64,000 nt of DNA from NCBI RefSeq assembly GCF_014596575.1, contig NZ_NASZ01000019.1, forward strand, positions 1 through 64,000. The letters are read 5' to 3'. The stretch comes from Flavobacterium pokkalii. GTDB taxonomy: Bacteria > Bacteroidota > Bacteroidia > Flavobacteriales > Flavobacteriaceae. Of the stretch, positions 17,692-26,718 are shown in pieces (within the stretch, counting starts at the first letter, position 1; the number at the start of each line of letters is the position of its first letter). Made by a program: the position numbers and the translations under genes. Below the pieces are notes generated by a model. It searched no databases and was not told the DNA's origin. It saw only the letters and a list, made by a program, of their open reading frames with translations.

Positions 17692-17766
17692 GGTGGATGA
17701 TGGGGTTCGAACCCACGACCCTCGGCACCACAAACCGATGCTCTAACCAGCTGAGCTACAACCACC
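17692..17766 (-). tRNA. tRNA-His (anticodon GTG)
   Basis: The minus strand folds into a complete cloverleaf: D arm AGCTC/GAGC, anticodon stem TCGGT/GCCGA with loop TTGTGGT (anticodon GTG), and T arm GTGGG-TTCGAAC-CCCAT. The extra G at -1 opposite C73, the identity element for histidyl-tRNA synthetase, is present. CCA is not encoded. The acceptor stem has one U-U mismatch, pair 5-68. Confidence 0.93.
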
Positions 17767-17850
17767 ATTTGTTTTTTGCTTGTTTGCGGTGGCAAAGATA
17801 CAACAGAAATCGAGTTCTCCAAACATTTTTTTAATAAAAATTAAAAAAAA

Positions 17851-18567
17851 TTATCGTAAATCCGCTAAACTATTGACAGCCAATAATCTTTCAACTGTAA
17901 ATCCTTCCGCAAATTCTAAGCCAACCAAGCGCCCAAGGTCTCTGGAACGATAATTTAAGCTCTCAAAAAAGTTTTTGGAGGTAATTGGCGACTCCGGTTC
18001 ATTGGAATTAGGGTCATAAAATTGTGAACGATAAGCCAAAATGGCCTCTATTTTCTTTTCGGTGAATCCGGTGATGTCCACTACAAAATCAGGTTCGATA
18101 TTTTTCCACTGAATGTAATGGTACACCACTTTGGGGCGCCAGGCTTTTTGAAACTTCCCTCCTGACTCCGTTTCTATTTTCATCAATCCGGATAAAAAGC
18201 AAGCATCGGAAACTAACTTACTCCCTTTTGCATGATCAATATGACGGTCATCTACCGCATTGCATAAAACAATCTCAGGTTGGTACTTGCGAATCATTTT
18301 AATAATTTCAATTTGGTGTTTTTCATCATTCACAAAAAAACCATCTCTCATATTTAAATTCTCGCGAACCGAAACACCTAATATTTTAGCCGCTGCGGCT
18401 GCTTCCTCATCTCTGATTTCAGCTGATCCGCGGGTTCCTAATTCGCCACGGGTCAAATCAATAATTCCAACTTTTTTCCCTAAAGAAACTTCTTTTAAAA
18501 TAGTCCCCGCACATCCTAATTCTACATCATCCGGATGCGCTCCAAACGCTAATATATCTAATTTCAT
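17851..18567 (-). CDS. bshB1: Bacillithiol biosynthesis deacetylase BshB1 (LmbE/PIG-L family)
   Basis: A zinc-dependent deacetylase that removes the acetyl group from N-acetylglucosaminyl-malate in bacillithiol synthesis. The zinc motif HPDDVELG is at residues 11-18, and RHIDH supplies a further ligand. ITSKNFFESLNYRSRDLGRLVGLEFAEGF near the C-terminus is typical of BshB1. The frame extends 19 codons upstream to 18624, but the ATG at 18567 gives the family's MKLDILAFGAHPDD start and is chosen. It is about 46 bases after menF and likely shares its transcript. No other bacillithiol gene is in the window. Confidence 0.92.
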   Translation of the reverse strand: MKLDILAFGAHPDDVELGCAGTILKEVSLGKKVGIIDLTRGELGTRGSAEIRDEEAAAAAKILGVSVRENLNMRDGFFVNDEKHQIEIIKMIRKYQPEIVLCNAVDDRHIDHAKGSKLVSDACFLSGLMKIETESGGKFQKAWRPKVVYHYIQWKNIEPDFVVDITGFTEKKIEAILAYRSQFYDPNSNEPESPITSKNFFESLNYRSRDLGRLVGLEFAEGFTVERLLAVNSLADLR

Positions 18568-18613
18568 TATTTTGTTTCTCTTTTCTCTTTTTTCTATTTT
18601 CTGCCTTCTAACT

Positions 18614-19675
18614 TCAAAGCACACTTTTCATCGTCATCGATTTATTCACACTTTCATTCCATTCTTTCTCAGGAATACTTTCTTTCGTAATCCCGCATCC
18701 AATGTACAAATACGCCTGTCTGGACTTAATTTGCATGCAACGCAAATTCACATACAAATCAGATTTTTGCTTTTTCTCGGCAAAATCTTTTTTATTCAAT
18801 TCGCCTAAAAATCCCGTATAATATTCCCGATTGTAATCTTCATTTTCTAAAATAAATGCTTTTGCCACTTCTTTTGGCAAACCACAAACGGCAGGTGTAG
18901 GATGCAATACCGAAACCACCTGATTTAACCTGGATTCTTTATTAATAACCCCTTCAATATCGGTTTTAATATGCAATACATTTCCCGCCTGAACAGTGTA
19001 CGGGCTCGAAATTGCCACCTCGGAAGTTAAGCCCTTAAGATTTTCCAAAATATAATCGGTAACATATTGTTGTTCTTCGACCTCTTTTTGTTCCCAAATC
19101 ACATCGGTTTTCCCTTCAAAATTTTGTGTTCCGGCTAAGGCCATCGTACAAAACTTTTTCTTACTCGCTTTTAACAAACGCTCCGGCGTGGCTCCCATCC
19201 ACAAACCTATTTTTGGATGGTACCAACAATAGCAAAATGCTGTTGGAAAACGTTGAATTAATTTAGTAAAAGCGGTAACCAAATCAAAATCCGGAACCTC
19301 CAGAATTTCTTTTCGGGAAAGCACCACCTTAGTCAATTCGCCATTTTTAATCGCTGTAATTGCTTTTTGAATCAAATTTTCAAAATGCGATTTTTCCTCA
19401 ACATTATCTTCCGAAGCGTAAACATGTGAATGATTTTCATCAAATGAAACTATATCCGATTCCCAAATTACCGATTGGTTCTTGGGTATCAAAATCATCT
19501 GACTGCCATCAAAAGGAGCAAAGACAAAACCGGTTTCATCTAAGGTTTCGGCAAAATACAAATGATCATTTTTTTGAAAAAAACCTCTCACTTCTGTTTT
19601 ATAAGGTTTACTGTAAATCACAAAAGGTAGTTTTTGGGCTTCCTGCTGCTTCACTTTTATAAAAAAATCAATCAT
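18614..19675 (-). CDS. menF: Isochorismate synthase
   Basis: Converts chorismate to isochorismate, the first step of menaquinone synthesis by the classical o-succinylbenzoate route. It shows the chorismate-binding domain: NGELTKVVLSRKEI, MGATPERLL, a central MALAGTQ region, VLHPTPAVCGLPKEVA, and REYYTGFLGE with magnesium-binding glutamates. The 353-residue length fits. It is 33 bases after the hotdog thioesterase gene, which supports a menaquinone role over salicylate or siderophore synthesis. Confidence 0.92.
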   Translation of the reverse strand: MIDFFIKVKQQEAQKLPFVIYSKPYKTEVRGFFQKNDHLYFAETLDETGFVFAPFDGSQMILIPKNQSVIWESDIVSFDENHSHVYASEDNVEEKSHFENLIQKAITAIKNGELTKVVLSRKEILEVPDFDLVTAFTKLIQRFPTAFCYCWYHPKIGLWMGATPERLLKASKKKFCTMALAGTQNFEGKTDVIWEQKEVEEQQYVTDYILENLKGLTSEVAISSPYTVQAGNVLHIKTDIEGVINKESRLNQVVSVLHPTPAVCGLPKEVAKAFILENEDYNREYYTGFLGELNKKDFAEKKQKSDLYVNLRCMQIKSRQAYLYIGCGITKESIPEKEWNESVNKSMTMKSVL

Positions 19676-19708
19676 ACATTGTTTTATTAAAAGTTAGTTG
19701 TATAGTGT

Positions 19709-20143
19709 TTAGTGTGTTTTCTTTCTTTTAGGCAAAACCATATTGGTGAGTTTGCACAAGGAAACCAAATTATTCCTTTCATCCACAACCCTTATTTCCC
19801 ACAAATGAATGCTGGCCCCCTGATGAATAATTTTAGCCGTGGCCGTAACCATTCCTTCTCTTTTGGATTTTAAATGATTGGCCGAAATTTCTATTCCGCG
19901 CACTTCGCTTACTTCAGGATTAATAAAAATAAAAGAGGCTGCACTGCCTACACTTTCGGCTAAAGCTACTGTAGCACCTCCATGCAACAGCCCCATCGGT
20001 TGATGAACACTCGGATTAACAGGCATTGTAGCAGTTAAAAAACCTTCACCTGCATCTACATATTGAATATTTAAGGTTTCCATTAAGGTATTTTTTGAAA
20101 TACGATTACAGTATTCCAGAATTTTTTCTTTATCGAATGTCAT
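19709..20143 (-). CDS. Hotdog-fold thioesterase, probable 1,4-dihydroxy-2-naphthoyl-CoA hydrolase
   Basis: A 144-residue PaaI/MenI-type thioesterase. The active-site segment HQPMGLLHGGATVALAESVGS is complete, with the HGG turn and the catalytic acidic residue. GIEISANHLKSKREG and the ATAKIIHQGASIHLWEIRV strands complete the hotdog core. Its position directly before menF suggests it is the DHNA-CoA thioesterase of menaquinone synthesis (MenI role). Phenylacetyl-CoA type substrates remain possible because the fold does not fix specificity. Confidence 0.82.
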   Translation of the reverse strand: MTFDKEKILEYCNRISKNTLMETLNIQYVDAGEGFLTATMPVNPSVHQPMGLLHGGATVALAESVGSAASFIFINPEVSEVRGIEISANHLKSKREGMVTATAKIIHQGASIHLWEIRVVDERNNLVSLCKLTNMVLPKRKKTH

Positions 20144-20282
20144 GCTTTTAATTTAATTGCTTGTAAAAATAAAGAAAAGAATAAATATTCCGCTCGAAAA
20201 TAGCCGCTATATTCACTCCAAACCGATTAAATAAAGTGTCAACGAATGAGTTTTTTTCTATTTTTACAAAAAAACAAAACAC

Positions 20283-21794
20283 ATGCGTCCTTTTTCGCTA
20301 CTTTTTATTTTCGGAATTCTGCTTACTATTTGTTCCTGCCGAACAGATTTTTCGACTGTTCCCAGCAACGGGAAATTAGTTTTCTCAAGAGATACCGTTT
20401 TTTTAGACACTGTTTTTTCAACAATTAGTTCGAGTACTTATCTTTTAAAAGTGTACAACCACAGCAAGAAAGATATTAATATTCCAACCATAAAATTAGG
20501 CAAAGGACTTGCTTCGAAATACCGTATAACCGTTGATGGCACGCAGGGACAAAACAACAAAATTTTCACAGATGTCGTTTTATTAGCCAAAGACAGTCTT
20601 TATATTTTTATCGAAACTACACCTACCATCGCTGATGCCAATCCGGATGATTTTTTATATACCGACGAAATTGAATTTGACAGCGGTAGTAATTTACAAA
20701 AAGTAAAACTGCTCACATTAGTCAAAGATGCTGTTTTTTTATACCCAAAAAGAGTAAACAATAACACTACTGAAACTGTCACTTTTGACGATACCGAATT
20801 TAATGGTTTTTATTTAGATGAAAATGATCCAACTAATGGCAACGAATTGCATTTTACCAATCAAAAAGCTTATGTAATCTACGGTTACGCCACCGTTCCC
20901 GAAGGAAAAACAGTCGTTTTTGACGCCGGAGCACGGGTTTATTTTCATACTAATTCCGGTTTAATTGTTCCGCAATCGGCTTCTTTGCAATGTAACGGAA
21001 CGGTTTCTGAAACGAGCCAATTAGAAAACGAAATCATTTTTGAAGGCGATCGCCTGGAAGCAGATTACGCCAATATTCCCGGACAATGGGCAACGATTTG
21101 GCTTCGTGACGGAAGCACTAATCATAAAATCAATCATCTTACGATAAAAAATGCAACAATTGGTCTACGAATTGACAATCAGGACAACACCACAGTTAGT
21201 TTAAAAAACAGCCAAATTTACAATTCGTCCAACTATGGAATTTTAGCTCAAAATGCCAAAATTACCGGCGAAAATCTGGTCATTAATACTGCCGGAATAG
21301 CCACTTTAGGCTGTATCTATGGCGGAAATTATCAATTTACCCATTGCACCATTAACAACTATTGGAACGGTTCGCAACAAAAAGCTTTACTTTTAAACAA
21401 TTACAAAACAGACAAAACGCCGACAGCTAAGGATTTGACTCAGGCCACTTTTAACAATTGCATTATTTACGGAGCCTATGCTAACGAATTGTTTTTGGAT
21501 AAAAATGAGGCTGCTCTTTTTGAATTTCAATTCAACAATTGCTTATTAAAATCCGAATCCAACAATTCCAATTCTTTATACAATTTCAACGACAACAGTC
21601 ATTACAACAATGTTATTTTGAATCAAAATCCGCGATTTTTAGACATTACCAATAACAAACTCAACATCAACAATACTTCCGCCGCTTTCGCAAAAGGAAA
21701 TCCGGCTTATTTAATTTCACTGGACATTAACGGAAAAACCCGAACTTTACCGCCCGATTTAGGTGCTTACCAAAGCGCTCCTCTTACAAACTAA
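20283..21794 (+). CDS. Surface lipoprotein with a right-handed beta-helix region
   Basis: A 503-residue protein with a lipoprotein signal; Cys19 in ICSC is the likely lipidated residue. The N-terminal 150 residues look like an Ig-like or Abnormal-spindle-type beta-sandwich (FLDTVFSTISSSTYLLKVYNHSKKDI). Residues about 190-480 form a beta-helix rich in short Asn-containing strands (IKNATIGLRIDNQDN, VSLKNSQIYNSSNYGILAQNAKITGENLVI). The enzymatic role, if any, is unknown. It is 33 bases from the bestrophin gene, and the two may be co-transcribed. Confidence 0.75.
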   Translation: MRPFSLLFIFGILLTICSCRTDFSTVPSNGKLVFSRDTVFLDTVFSTISSSTYLLKVYNHSKKDINIPTIKLGKGLASKYRITVDGTQGQNNKIFTDVVLLAKDSLYIFIETTPTIADANPDDFLYTDEIEFDSGSNLQKVKLLTLVKDAVFLYPKRVNNNTTETVTFDDTEFNGFYLDENDPTNGNELHFTNQKAYVIYGYATVPEGKTVVFDAGARVYFHTNSGLIVPQSASLQCNGTVSETSQLENEIIFEGDRLEADYANIPGQWATIWLRDGSTNHKINHLTIKNATIGLRIDNQDNTTVSLKNSQIYNSSNYGILAQNAKITGENLVINTAGIATLGCIYGGNYQFTHCTINNYWNGSQQKALLLNNYKTDKTPTAKDLTQATFNNCIIYGAYANELFLDKNEAALFEFQFNNCLLKSESNNSNSLYNFNDNSHYNNVILNQNPRFLDITNNKLNINNTSAAFAKGNPAYLISLDINGKTRTLPPDLGAYQSAPLTN

Positions 21795-21827
21795 AAAAAA
21801 CAGTTTCCGACTAAAAAAATACCCCTG

Positions 21828-22688
21828 ATGATTTCATACAATCCAAAAGACTGGCTTACTTTTATTTTTCGTTTTCACAAAGCCGACACTTTCCGACAAT
21901 TATTTCCTTTAATCATCTTAATTGGAATTTACTCCACAGCAGTTGCTTATTTAGAACTGGAATATTGGGATTTGCCGGATGACAGCCATGTAAAAAACAT
22001 TTCGATGATGCATGGAATGCTTGGGTTTGTGATTTCACTTTTGCTTGTTTTCAGAACCAACACCGCTTATGATCGCTGGTGGGAAGGCCGAAAAATGTGG
22101 GGCGCATTGGTAAACAACAGCCGAAATCTGGCCATTAAACTAAACGCTATCATTGAAGACGAAAAAGACCGGGCATTTTTTAGAAAAATTATTCCCGTTT
22201 ACGCTTCTATCCTGAATAAACATCTCAAAGACGAAGAAACGGCCAAACAACTCGCTGAAGATATTATATTGCACGACCACCATTCACATCGCCCGAATCA
22301 GGTAGCTAAAATGTTGTTTATGAAGGTAAATGAGCTGTACAAAAGTCAAAAAATCACAGGAGACCAACTGATTATTTTAAATAGCGAAATCCAGTCTTTA
22401 ACCGATATTTGTGGCGCCTGCGAACGCATTAAAAATACTCCTATCCCCTATTCTTATAGTGCTTTTTTGAAAAAATTCATCTTTTTCTATGTCATGACAC
22501 TTCCGTTTGGTTACGTTTTTAACCTCGGTTATTTTGTAATTCCTGTGGTGATTTTTATTTTCTATGTCTTGGCCAGTTTAGAATTAATTGCTGAAGAAAT
22601 TGAAGAACCTTTTGGGCATGACGACAATGATTTACCAAGCACTAAAATTGCCGAAAACATCAAAAAACACATCGAAGAAATCATTTAA
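21828..22688 (+). CDS. Bestrophin-family anion channel
   Basis: A 286-residue membrane protein of the bacterial bestrophin/UPF0187 group. It shows an early membrane helix pair (LFPLIILIGIYSTAVAYLELE and LGFVISLLLVFRTNTAYDRWWEGR), with the NTAYDRWWEGR motif typical of the family, and RIKNTPIPYSYSAFLKKFIFFY before the later helices. The tail carries the IEEPFGHDDNDLP signature. It probably forms a pentameric chloride or other anion channel. Its last 24 codons occur again, diverged, about 1.4 kb downstream at 24004-24078. Confidence 0.93.
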   Translation: MISYNPKDWLTFIFRFHKADTFRQLFPLIILIGIYSTAVAYLELEYWDLPDDSHVKNISMMHGMLGFVISLLLVFRTNTAYDRWWEGRKMWGALVNNSRNLAIKLNAIIEDEKDRAFFRKIIPVYASILNKHLKDEETAKQLAEDIILHDHHSHRPNQVAKMLFMKVNELYKSQKITGDQLIILNSEIQSLTDICGACERIKNTPIPYSYSAFLKKFIFFYVMTLPFGYVFNLGYFVIPVVIFIFYVLASLELIAEEIEEPFGHDDNDLPSTKIAENIKKHIEEII

Positions 22689-22974
22689 TTTTTTTTTTAA
22701 AGTTTACTTTATACGCTAATAAAAAAGAATCTTTAAGTATTTTATTGATTTATTCTATATAAAAACACCAAAAACAAGATTATTTTACAATAATTCAACA
22801 CAAAAAACAACTAATATTTCTGTAATTTTTTTCCTTTAAAAAAGCATTTTATACACTTAATCGATTTTTAAAACAGCTTTAACGGATTTTTTTTCTTTAT
22901 AATTTTTATCACATAATATTTACAAAAAAATTGATACCCAATCAATCATTAACTAAATCATTTGTAAACAAATT

Positions 22975-23883
22975 ATGAAAAAAATTGTACTATCATTATT
23001 AACACTGGCTATCTTTAGCTGTACAACAGAAAACGAAACAACAACTTCAGATGTAGCAGCAAGCAATCTTTCTGCAAAAGTTTCAACTTCAAAAAACTTA
23101 ATAACAGCTGCTGAACTTCCTACTACAAATTATTCATTAACAACTTACGAAAGCTGTAGTGCTAATTGTATTGAAGCAGGTTCTGCCATTTACTTTGAAA
23201 AAACTAATGAACAAACTGTTTCATGGGGTGGACCAAATAATGACAAATTTTCTAAAACAGTATATATCAAATATTTCAACACTTTAACTGATTTTAAAAT
23301 CTTAGTTCTAAGTACAGAAGGTTTCTCTGATCTTATCATCAACGGTATTGAGACTGGAATTGGTGCCACTGCAAATACTTGGGGCGAATACAGCCTTCCT
23401 TTAGGAACAACTTGGAATACTTGTGATATAAAGAATTTCAATGTAAAAGTTGCCGGAAATGGTCCACAAGCAGAATTCAATACTAGCTATGGTCTTGTTG
23501 GAAAATGTGAAAGTACTTGTTCTACTTCTTTTACAGGAAAAAGTATTTCATGTGACGAAACTCGTGAAGTTGAGTACACATTTACTTCAAAAGATGATGT
23601 TTCTAATTTAAAAATTCAAGGTGGTTTAACTAACTTTACAGGTGAAGATGCTGTAGTAACAATTACAGGTGGAAATTTAACTCATACTCAAAGAATTCCG
23701 GGAGGAGAAAAAAATTCAAATAGAATAATCACTATCGAAGGTAGTGTCAAAGCATGTGAAACTATCACTATTAATATCAAATGGAATTCTTCTAATTCTG
23801 GTGGAATTATAACAGGTTCCTGGTCAGCTGGTGGAACTGGAGTTTCTGTAGATCCTGTTGCAGGATTAGAATGTCAAAACTAA
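22975..23883 (+). CDS. Orphan lipoprotein with two cysteine-rich beta domains
   Basis: A 302-residue protein I do not recognise. The N-terminus is a lipoprotein signal with Cys16 (IFSC), followed by a Thr/Ser/Glu-rich spacer. Two domains of about 120 residues each follow, both opening with closely spaced cysteines (ESCSANC and ESTCSTSF) and predicted all-beta; internal disulfides are likely. It is probably outer-membrane anchored. The gene stands alone, with 286 AT-rich bases before it, a hairpin after it, and a diverged copy of the upstream gene's 3' end beyond that, suggesting insertion between the bestrophin gene and pheT. Confidence 0.75.
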   Translation: MKKIVLSLLTLAIFSCTTENETTTSDVAASNLSAKVSTSKNLITAAELPTTNYSLTTYESCSANCIEAGSAIYFEKTNEQTVSWGGPNNDKFSKTVYIKYFNTLTDFKILVLSTEGFSDLIINGIETGIGATANTWGEYSLPLGTTWNTCDIKNFNVKVAGNGPQAEFNTSYGLVGKCESTCSTSFTGKSISCDETREVEYTFTSKDDVSNLKIQGGLTNFTGEDAVVTITGGNLTHTQRIPGGEKNSNRIITIEGSVKACETITINIKWNSSNSGGIITGSWSAGGTGVSVDPVAGLECQN

Positions 23884-23905
23884 ACCTTTTTTATCATTAA
23901 ACAAA

Positions 23906-23939
23906 TTGAGGCTCATTACTTTTTTGTAATGAGCCTCAA
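23906..23939 (+). terminator. Hairpin terminator of the orphan lipoprotein gene
   Basis: A perfect 14-base-pair stem (23906-23919 with 23926-23939) closes over six T. The following bases ATATTTAT make a weak T tract. Confidence 0.7.
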
Positions 23940-24003
23940 ATATTTATAACCTACAATTGTTGAATACAAATAATAAAAATGACTTTTAAATTTGTACAAC
24001 TAA

Positions 24004-24078
24004 GATAATAACAACAATGATTTACCAACTTCAAAAATTGCTAAAAAAATCAAAAAACACATTGAAGAAATCATCTAA
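24004..24078 (+). pseudogene. Diverged remnant of a bestrophin gene 3' end
   Basis: Translated in frame, this 75-base stretch gives NNNNDLPTSKIAKKIKKHIEEII then stop. It matches HDDNDLPSTKIAENIKKHIEEII at the end of the bestrophin gene ending at 22688. Across the 66 most similar bases about 10 differ, several at silent codon positions. No start codon or upstream coding part exists, so it is a gene fragment and not a gene. Confidence 0.85.
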
Positions 24079-24153
24079 CTTTTGTTTCGAAACATTAATT
24101 ATACTTCAACAAAAAATATTATTGATAATAAACAGAAAACAAAGTTTAATCAC

Positions 24154-24184
24154 TTTGAAGCTCGGTTGACAATCCTTATATTTG
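24154..24184 (+). promoter_or_regulatory. Promoter of pheT (Bacteroidota consensus)
   Basis: TTTG at 24154-24157, a 19-base spacer, and TATATTTG at 24177-24184 match the Bacteroidota -33/-7 consensus exactly. The ATG of pheT lies 21 bases after the -7 element. Confidence 0.8.
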
Positions 24185-24205
24185 CAACCTTATTAAAATA
24201 TTCAA

Positions 24206-26626
24206 ATGAAAATATCTTACAACTGGTTAAAACAATTCATTAAAACCGATTGGAATTCAGAACAAACAGCAGCTTTACTGACTGATTTAGGACTTGAAGT
24301 AGAGGTTGTTGAAAAATATCAATCTGTAAAAGGAGGATTAGAAGGTATTGTAGTTGGACATGTACTTACATGTGAAAAACATCCGGATGCCGACAAATTA
24401 AAAGTAACTACCGTTGACTTAGGAAATGGAGCGCCAATACAAGTTGTTTGTGGTGCAAGCAATGTTGCCGCAGGACAAAAAGTACCTGTAGCGACTATTG
24501 GAACCGTTTTATACGATAAAGAAGGAAATTCATTTACCATAAAAAAAGGAAAAATCCGCGGACAGGAAAGTCACGGAATGATTTGCGCCGAAGACGAATT
24601 AGGTCTTGGAGAAAGTCATGACGGAATTATGGTCTTGGATAACGATTTAGCTCCGGGAACTCCTGCTGCTAAAGTTTTCAAAATAGAAAATGACGAAGTT
24701 TTCGAAATTGGCTTAACGCCAAACCGCGCCGATGCCATGAGTCACCTGGGGACTGCCCGTGATTTAAGAGCTGGTTTACTTCAAAACGGAGTTAGCGTTG
24801 AATTGATTACGCCATCTGTAAGTAATTTTAGAGTGGATATGCGCACTTTAAAAATTGATGTCAATGTTGAAGCACCGCTTTTGGCTCCACGTTATTGCGG
24901 AGTTACTATTTCGGGAGTTACTGTTAAACCATCTCCGGCCTGGTTACAAGACCGTTTGAAAGCTATTGGAATCAATCCAAAAAACAATATTGTGGATGTA
25001 ACGAATTATGTTTTACATGATTTAGGACAACCATTACATGCTTTTGATGCTGCTAAAATCAATGGTAAAATCCATGTAAAAACAGTGGAAGCCGGAACTA
25101 AATTTACTACTCTGGACGAAGTAGAAAGAACTTTACACGAAGAAGACTTAATAATTTGCGATGAAAAAGGACCTTTGTGTATTGCCGGAGTTTTAGGCGG
25201 ACAACATTCCGGAGTAAGCAATCACACTACTGCTATTTTCTTAGAAAGCGCTTATTTTAATCCGGTAAGCGTTAGAAAAACAGCTAAAAGACATCAAATC
25301 AGCACCGATGCTTCCTTTAGATTTGAAAGAGGAATTGATCCATCCATTACAGCTTATGCTTTAAAACGTGCCGCTTTATTAATTCAGGAAGTAGCCGGCG
25401 GTAACATCACTTCGGAAATTGTTGACATCAACACTAAGAAAATCGAAGATTTCTCAGTGTTTTTGAATTTTGATAAGGTAACTAAAATCATTGGACAAAA
25501 AATCCCAAAAGATACAATCAAACAAATTTTAGTTTCTTTGGACATCAAAGTAAACAGTGTTTCGGAAGCAGGATTAGGTTTGACTATTCCGGCTTATCGC
25601 GTGGATGTACAAAGAGAAATTGATGTTATTGAAGAAATCCTTAGAGTCTATGGATACAACAAAATTGATTTTTCAAACAAATTAAACGCGACTGTATTTA
25701 ACGCTCCAAGAAACGAAGATTACAAATTGCAAAATATCATTGGAAACCAATTGAATTCACAAGGATTCCACGAAATGATGGCCAATTCCTTAACGACATC
25801 TTCTTATGTTCAGCTTTCTGAAATGCTAAAAGAAGAGCACAATGTAACGATGTTGAATCCATTGAGTAACGATTTGGCAACTATGCGTCAATCTTTATTG
25901 TTTTCAGGATTAGAAGCCATTGCTTACAATATCAATCGTAAAAATGCCGATTTAAAATTATTTGAATTTGGTAAAACCTACCATAAATTCCTTTCAGGAT
26001 ACGAAGAACACAAACATTTAAGTTTGTTTTTAACGGGGAACAAAAATCAGGAAAACTGGACTAATCCTCAAAAACCTTCCGATTTCTTTTTATTCAAAGG
26101 TTATGTTGAAGGAATTTTATCCAGATTAGGAATTCAAAAAACACTAAATTCACCTGCAAAATCAGATGTGTTTTCTGAAGGAATTACCATCGGAACAGGA
26201 CACAATGTTTTGGTAGAATTTGGTGTGGTAAAAAAATCAATTCTAAAACATTTCGGAATCAAACAGGAAGTTTTCTTTGCCGATTTAAACTGGGAAAATG
26301 TAATAAAATCAATTCCTAACAAAATTAAATTCACCGAAATTAATAAATACCCGGAAGTTAGAAGAGATTTAGCCTTATTGCTTGATCAAAATGTGAGTTA
26401 TGACAGTATTTATAGCATCGCCAGACAAACGGAAAAAAGCTTATTGAAAAACATCAATCTTTTTGATGTTTACGAAGGAAAAAATCTTCCGGAAGGTAAA
26501 AAATCTTATGCTTTGAGTTTTATTTTACAAGACGATTCTAAAACACTTACCGATGCTCAAATTGACAAAATTATGAGTAAACTGCAAAAGAATTTTGAAA
26601 CCGAACTTGGAGCTACTTTGAGATAA
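24206..26626 (+). CDS. pheT: Phenylalanine--tRNA ligase beta subunit
   Basis: The beta chain of the alpha2-beta2 synthetase that charges tRNA-Phe. Domains in order: start helix MKISYNWLKQFI; EMAP-like tRNA-binding domain with HVLTCEKHPDADKLKV (about 50-155); B3/B4 editing domain with DVTNYVLHDLGQPLHAFDA; B5 DNA-binding-like domain (about 405-475, ending EEILRVYGYNKI); the catalytic-like module; and the C-terminal anticodon-binding domain YPEVRRDLALLLDQNVSY. At 806 residues it is complete. pheS is not adjacent. It has its own consensus promoter and a hairpin terminator. Confidence 0.97.
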   Translation: MKISYNWLKQFIKTDWNSEQTAALLTDLGLEVEVVEKYQSVKGGLEGIVVGHVLTCEKHPDADKLKVTTVDLGNGAPIQVVCGASNVAAGQKVPVATIGTVLYDKEGNSFTIKKGKIRGQESHGMICAEDELGLGESHDGIMVLDNDLAPGTPAAKVFKIENDEVFEIGLTPNRADAMSHLGTARDLRAGLLQNGVSVELITPSVSNFRVDMRTLKIDVNVEAPLLAPRYCGVTISGVTVKPSPAWLQDRLKAIGINPKNNIVDVTNYVLHDLGQPLHAFDAAKINGKIHVKTVEAGTKFTTLDEVERTLHEEDLIICDEKGPLCIAGVLGGQHSGVSNHTTAIFLESAYFNPVSVRKTAKRHQISTDASFRFERGIDPSITAYALKRAALLIQEVAGGNITSEIVDINTKKIEDFSVFLNFDKVTKIIGQKIPKDTIKQILVSLDIKVNSVSEAGLGLTIPAYRVDVQREIDVIEEILRVYGYNKIDFSNKLNATVFNAPRNEDYKLQNIIGNQLNSQGFHEMMANSLTTSSYVQLSEMLKEEHNVTMLNPLSNDLATMRQSLLFSGLEAIAYNINRKNADLKLFEFGKTYHKFLSGYEEHKHLSLFLTGNKNQENWTNPQKPSDFFLFKGYVEGILSRLGIQKTLNSPAKSDVFSEGITIGTGHNVLVEFGVVKKSILKHFGIKQEVFFADLNWENVIKSIPNKIKFTEINKYPEVRRDLALLLDQNVSYDSIYSIARQTEKSLLKNINLFDVYEGKNLPEGKKSYALSFILQDDSKTLTDAQIDKIMSKLQKNFETELGATLR

Positions 26627-26649
26627 TATTTTAAGAAAGTACATAAAAC

Positions 26650-26686
26650 AAAACCCATCCCGTTGTAAAAAACAGGATGGGTTTTT
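26650..26686 (+). terminator. Intrinsic terminator of pheT
   Basis: AAAACCCATCCCGTT (26650-26664) pairs with AACAGGATGGGTTTT (26671-26685) with one mismatch and leads into a T run. Confidence 0.8.
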
Positions 26687-26718
26687 CATTTGTAACAAAT
26701 TACAAAACCAACAAACAA

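Noticed and set aside
17545-17733. A 62-codon minus-strand frame across tRNA-His
   Set aside because: It runs through the tRNA, a terminator and the end of the beta-helix gene and is a chance frame.
18260-18808. A 182-codon plus-strand frame over bshB1 and menF
   Set aside because: It spans the antisense of two recognised genes and their intergenic gap, with no coherent domain.
24001-24078. A complete small gene downstream of the orphan lipoprotein
   Set aside because: The only sense in this stretch is the bestrophin 3' end in frame; it has no start codon or upstream coding part, so it is recorded as a remnant.
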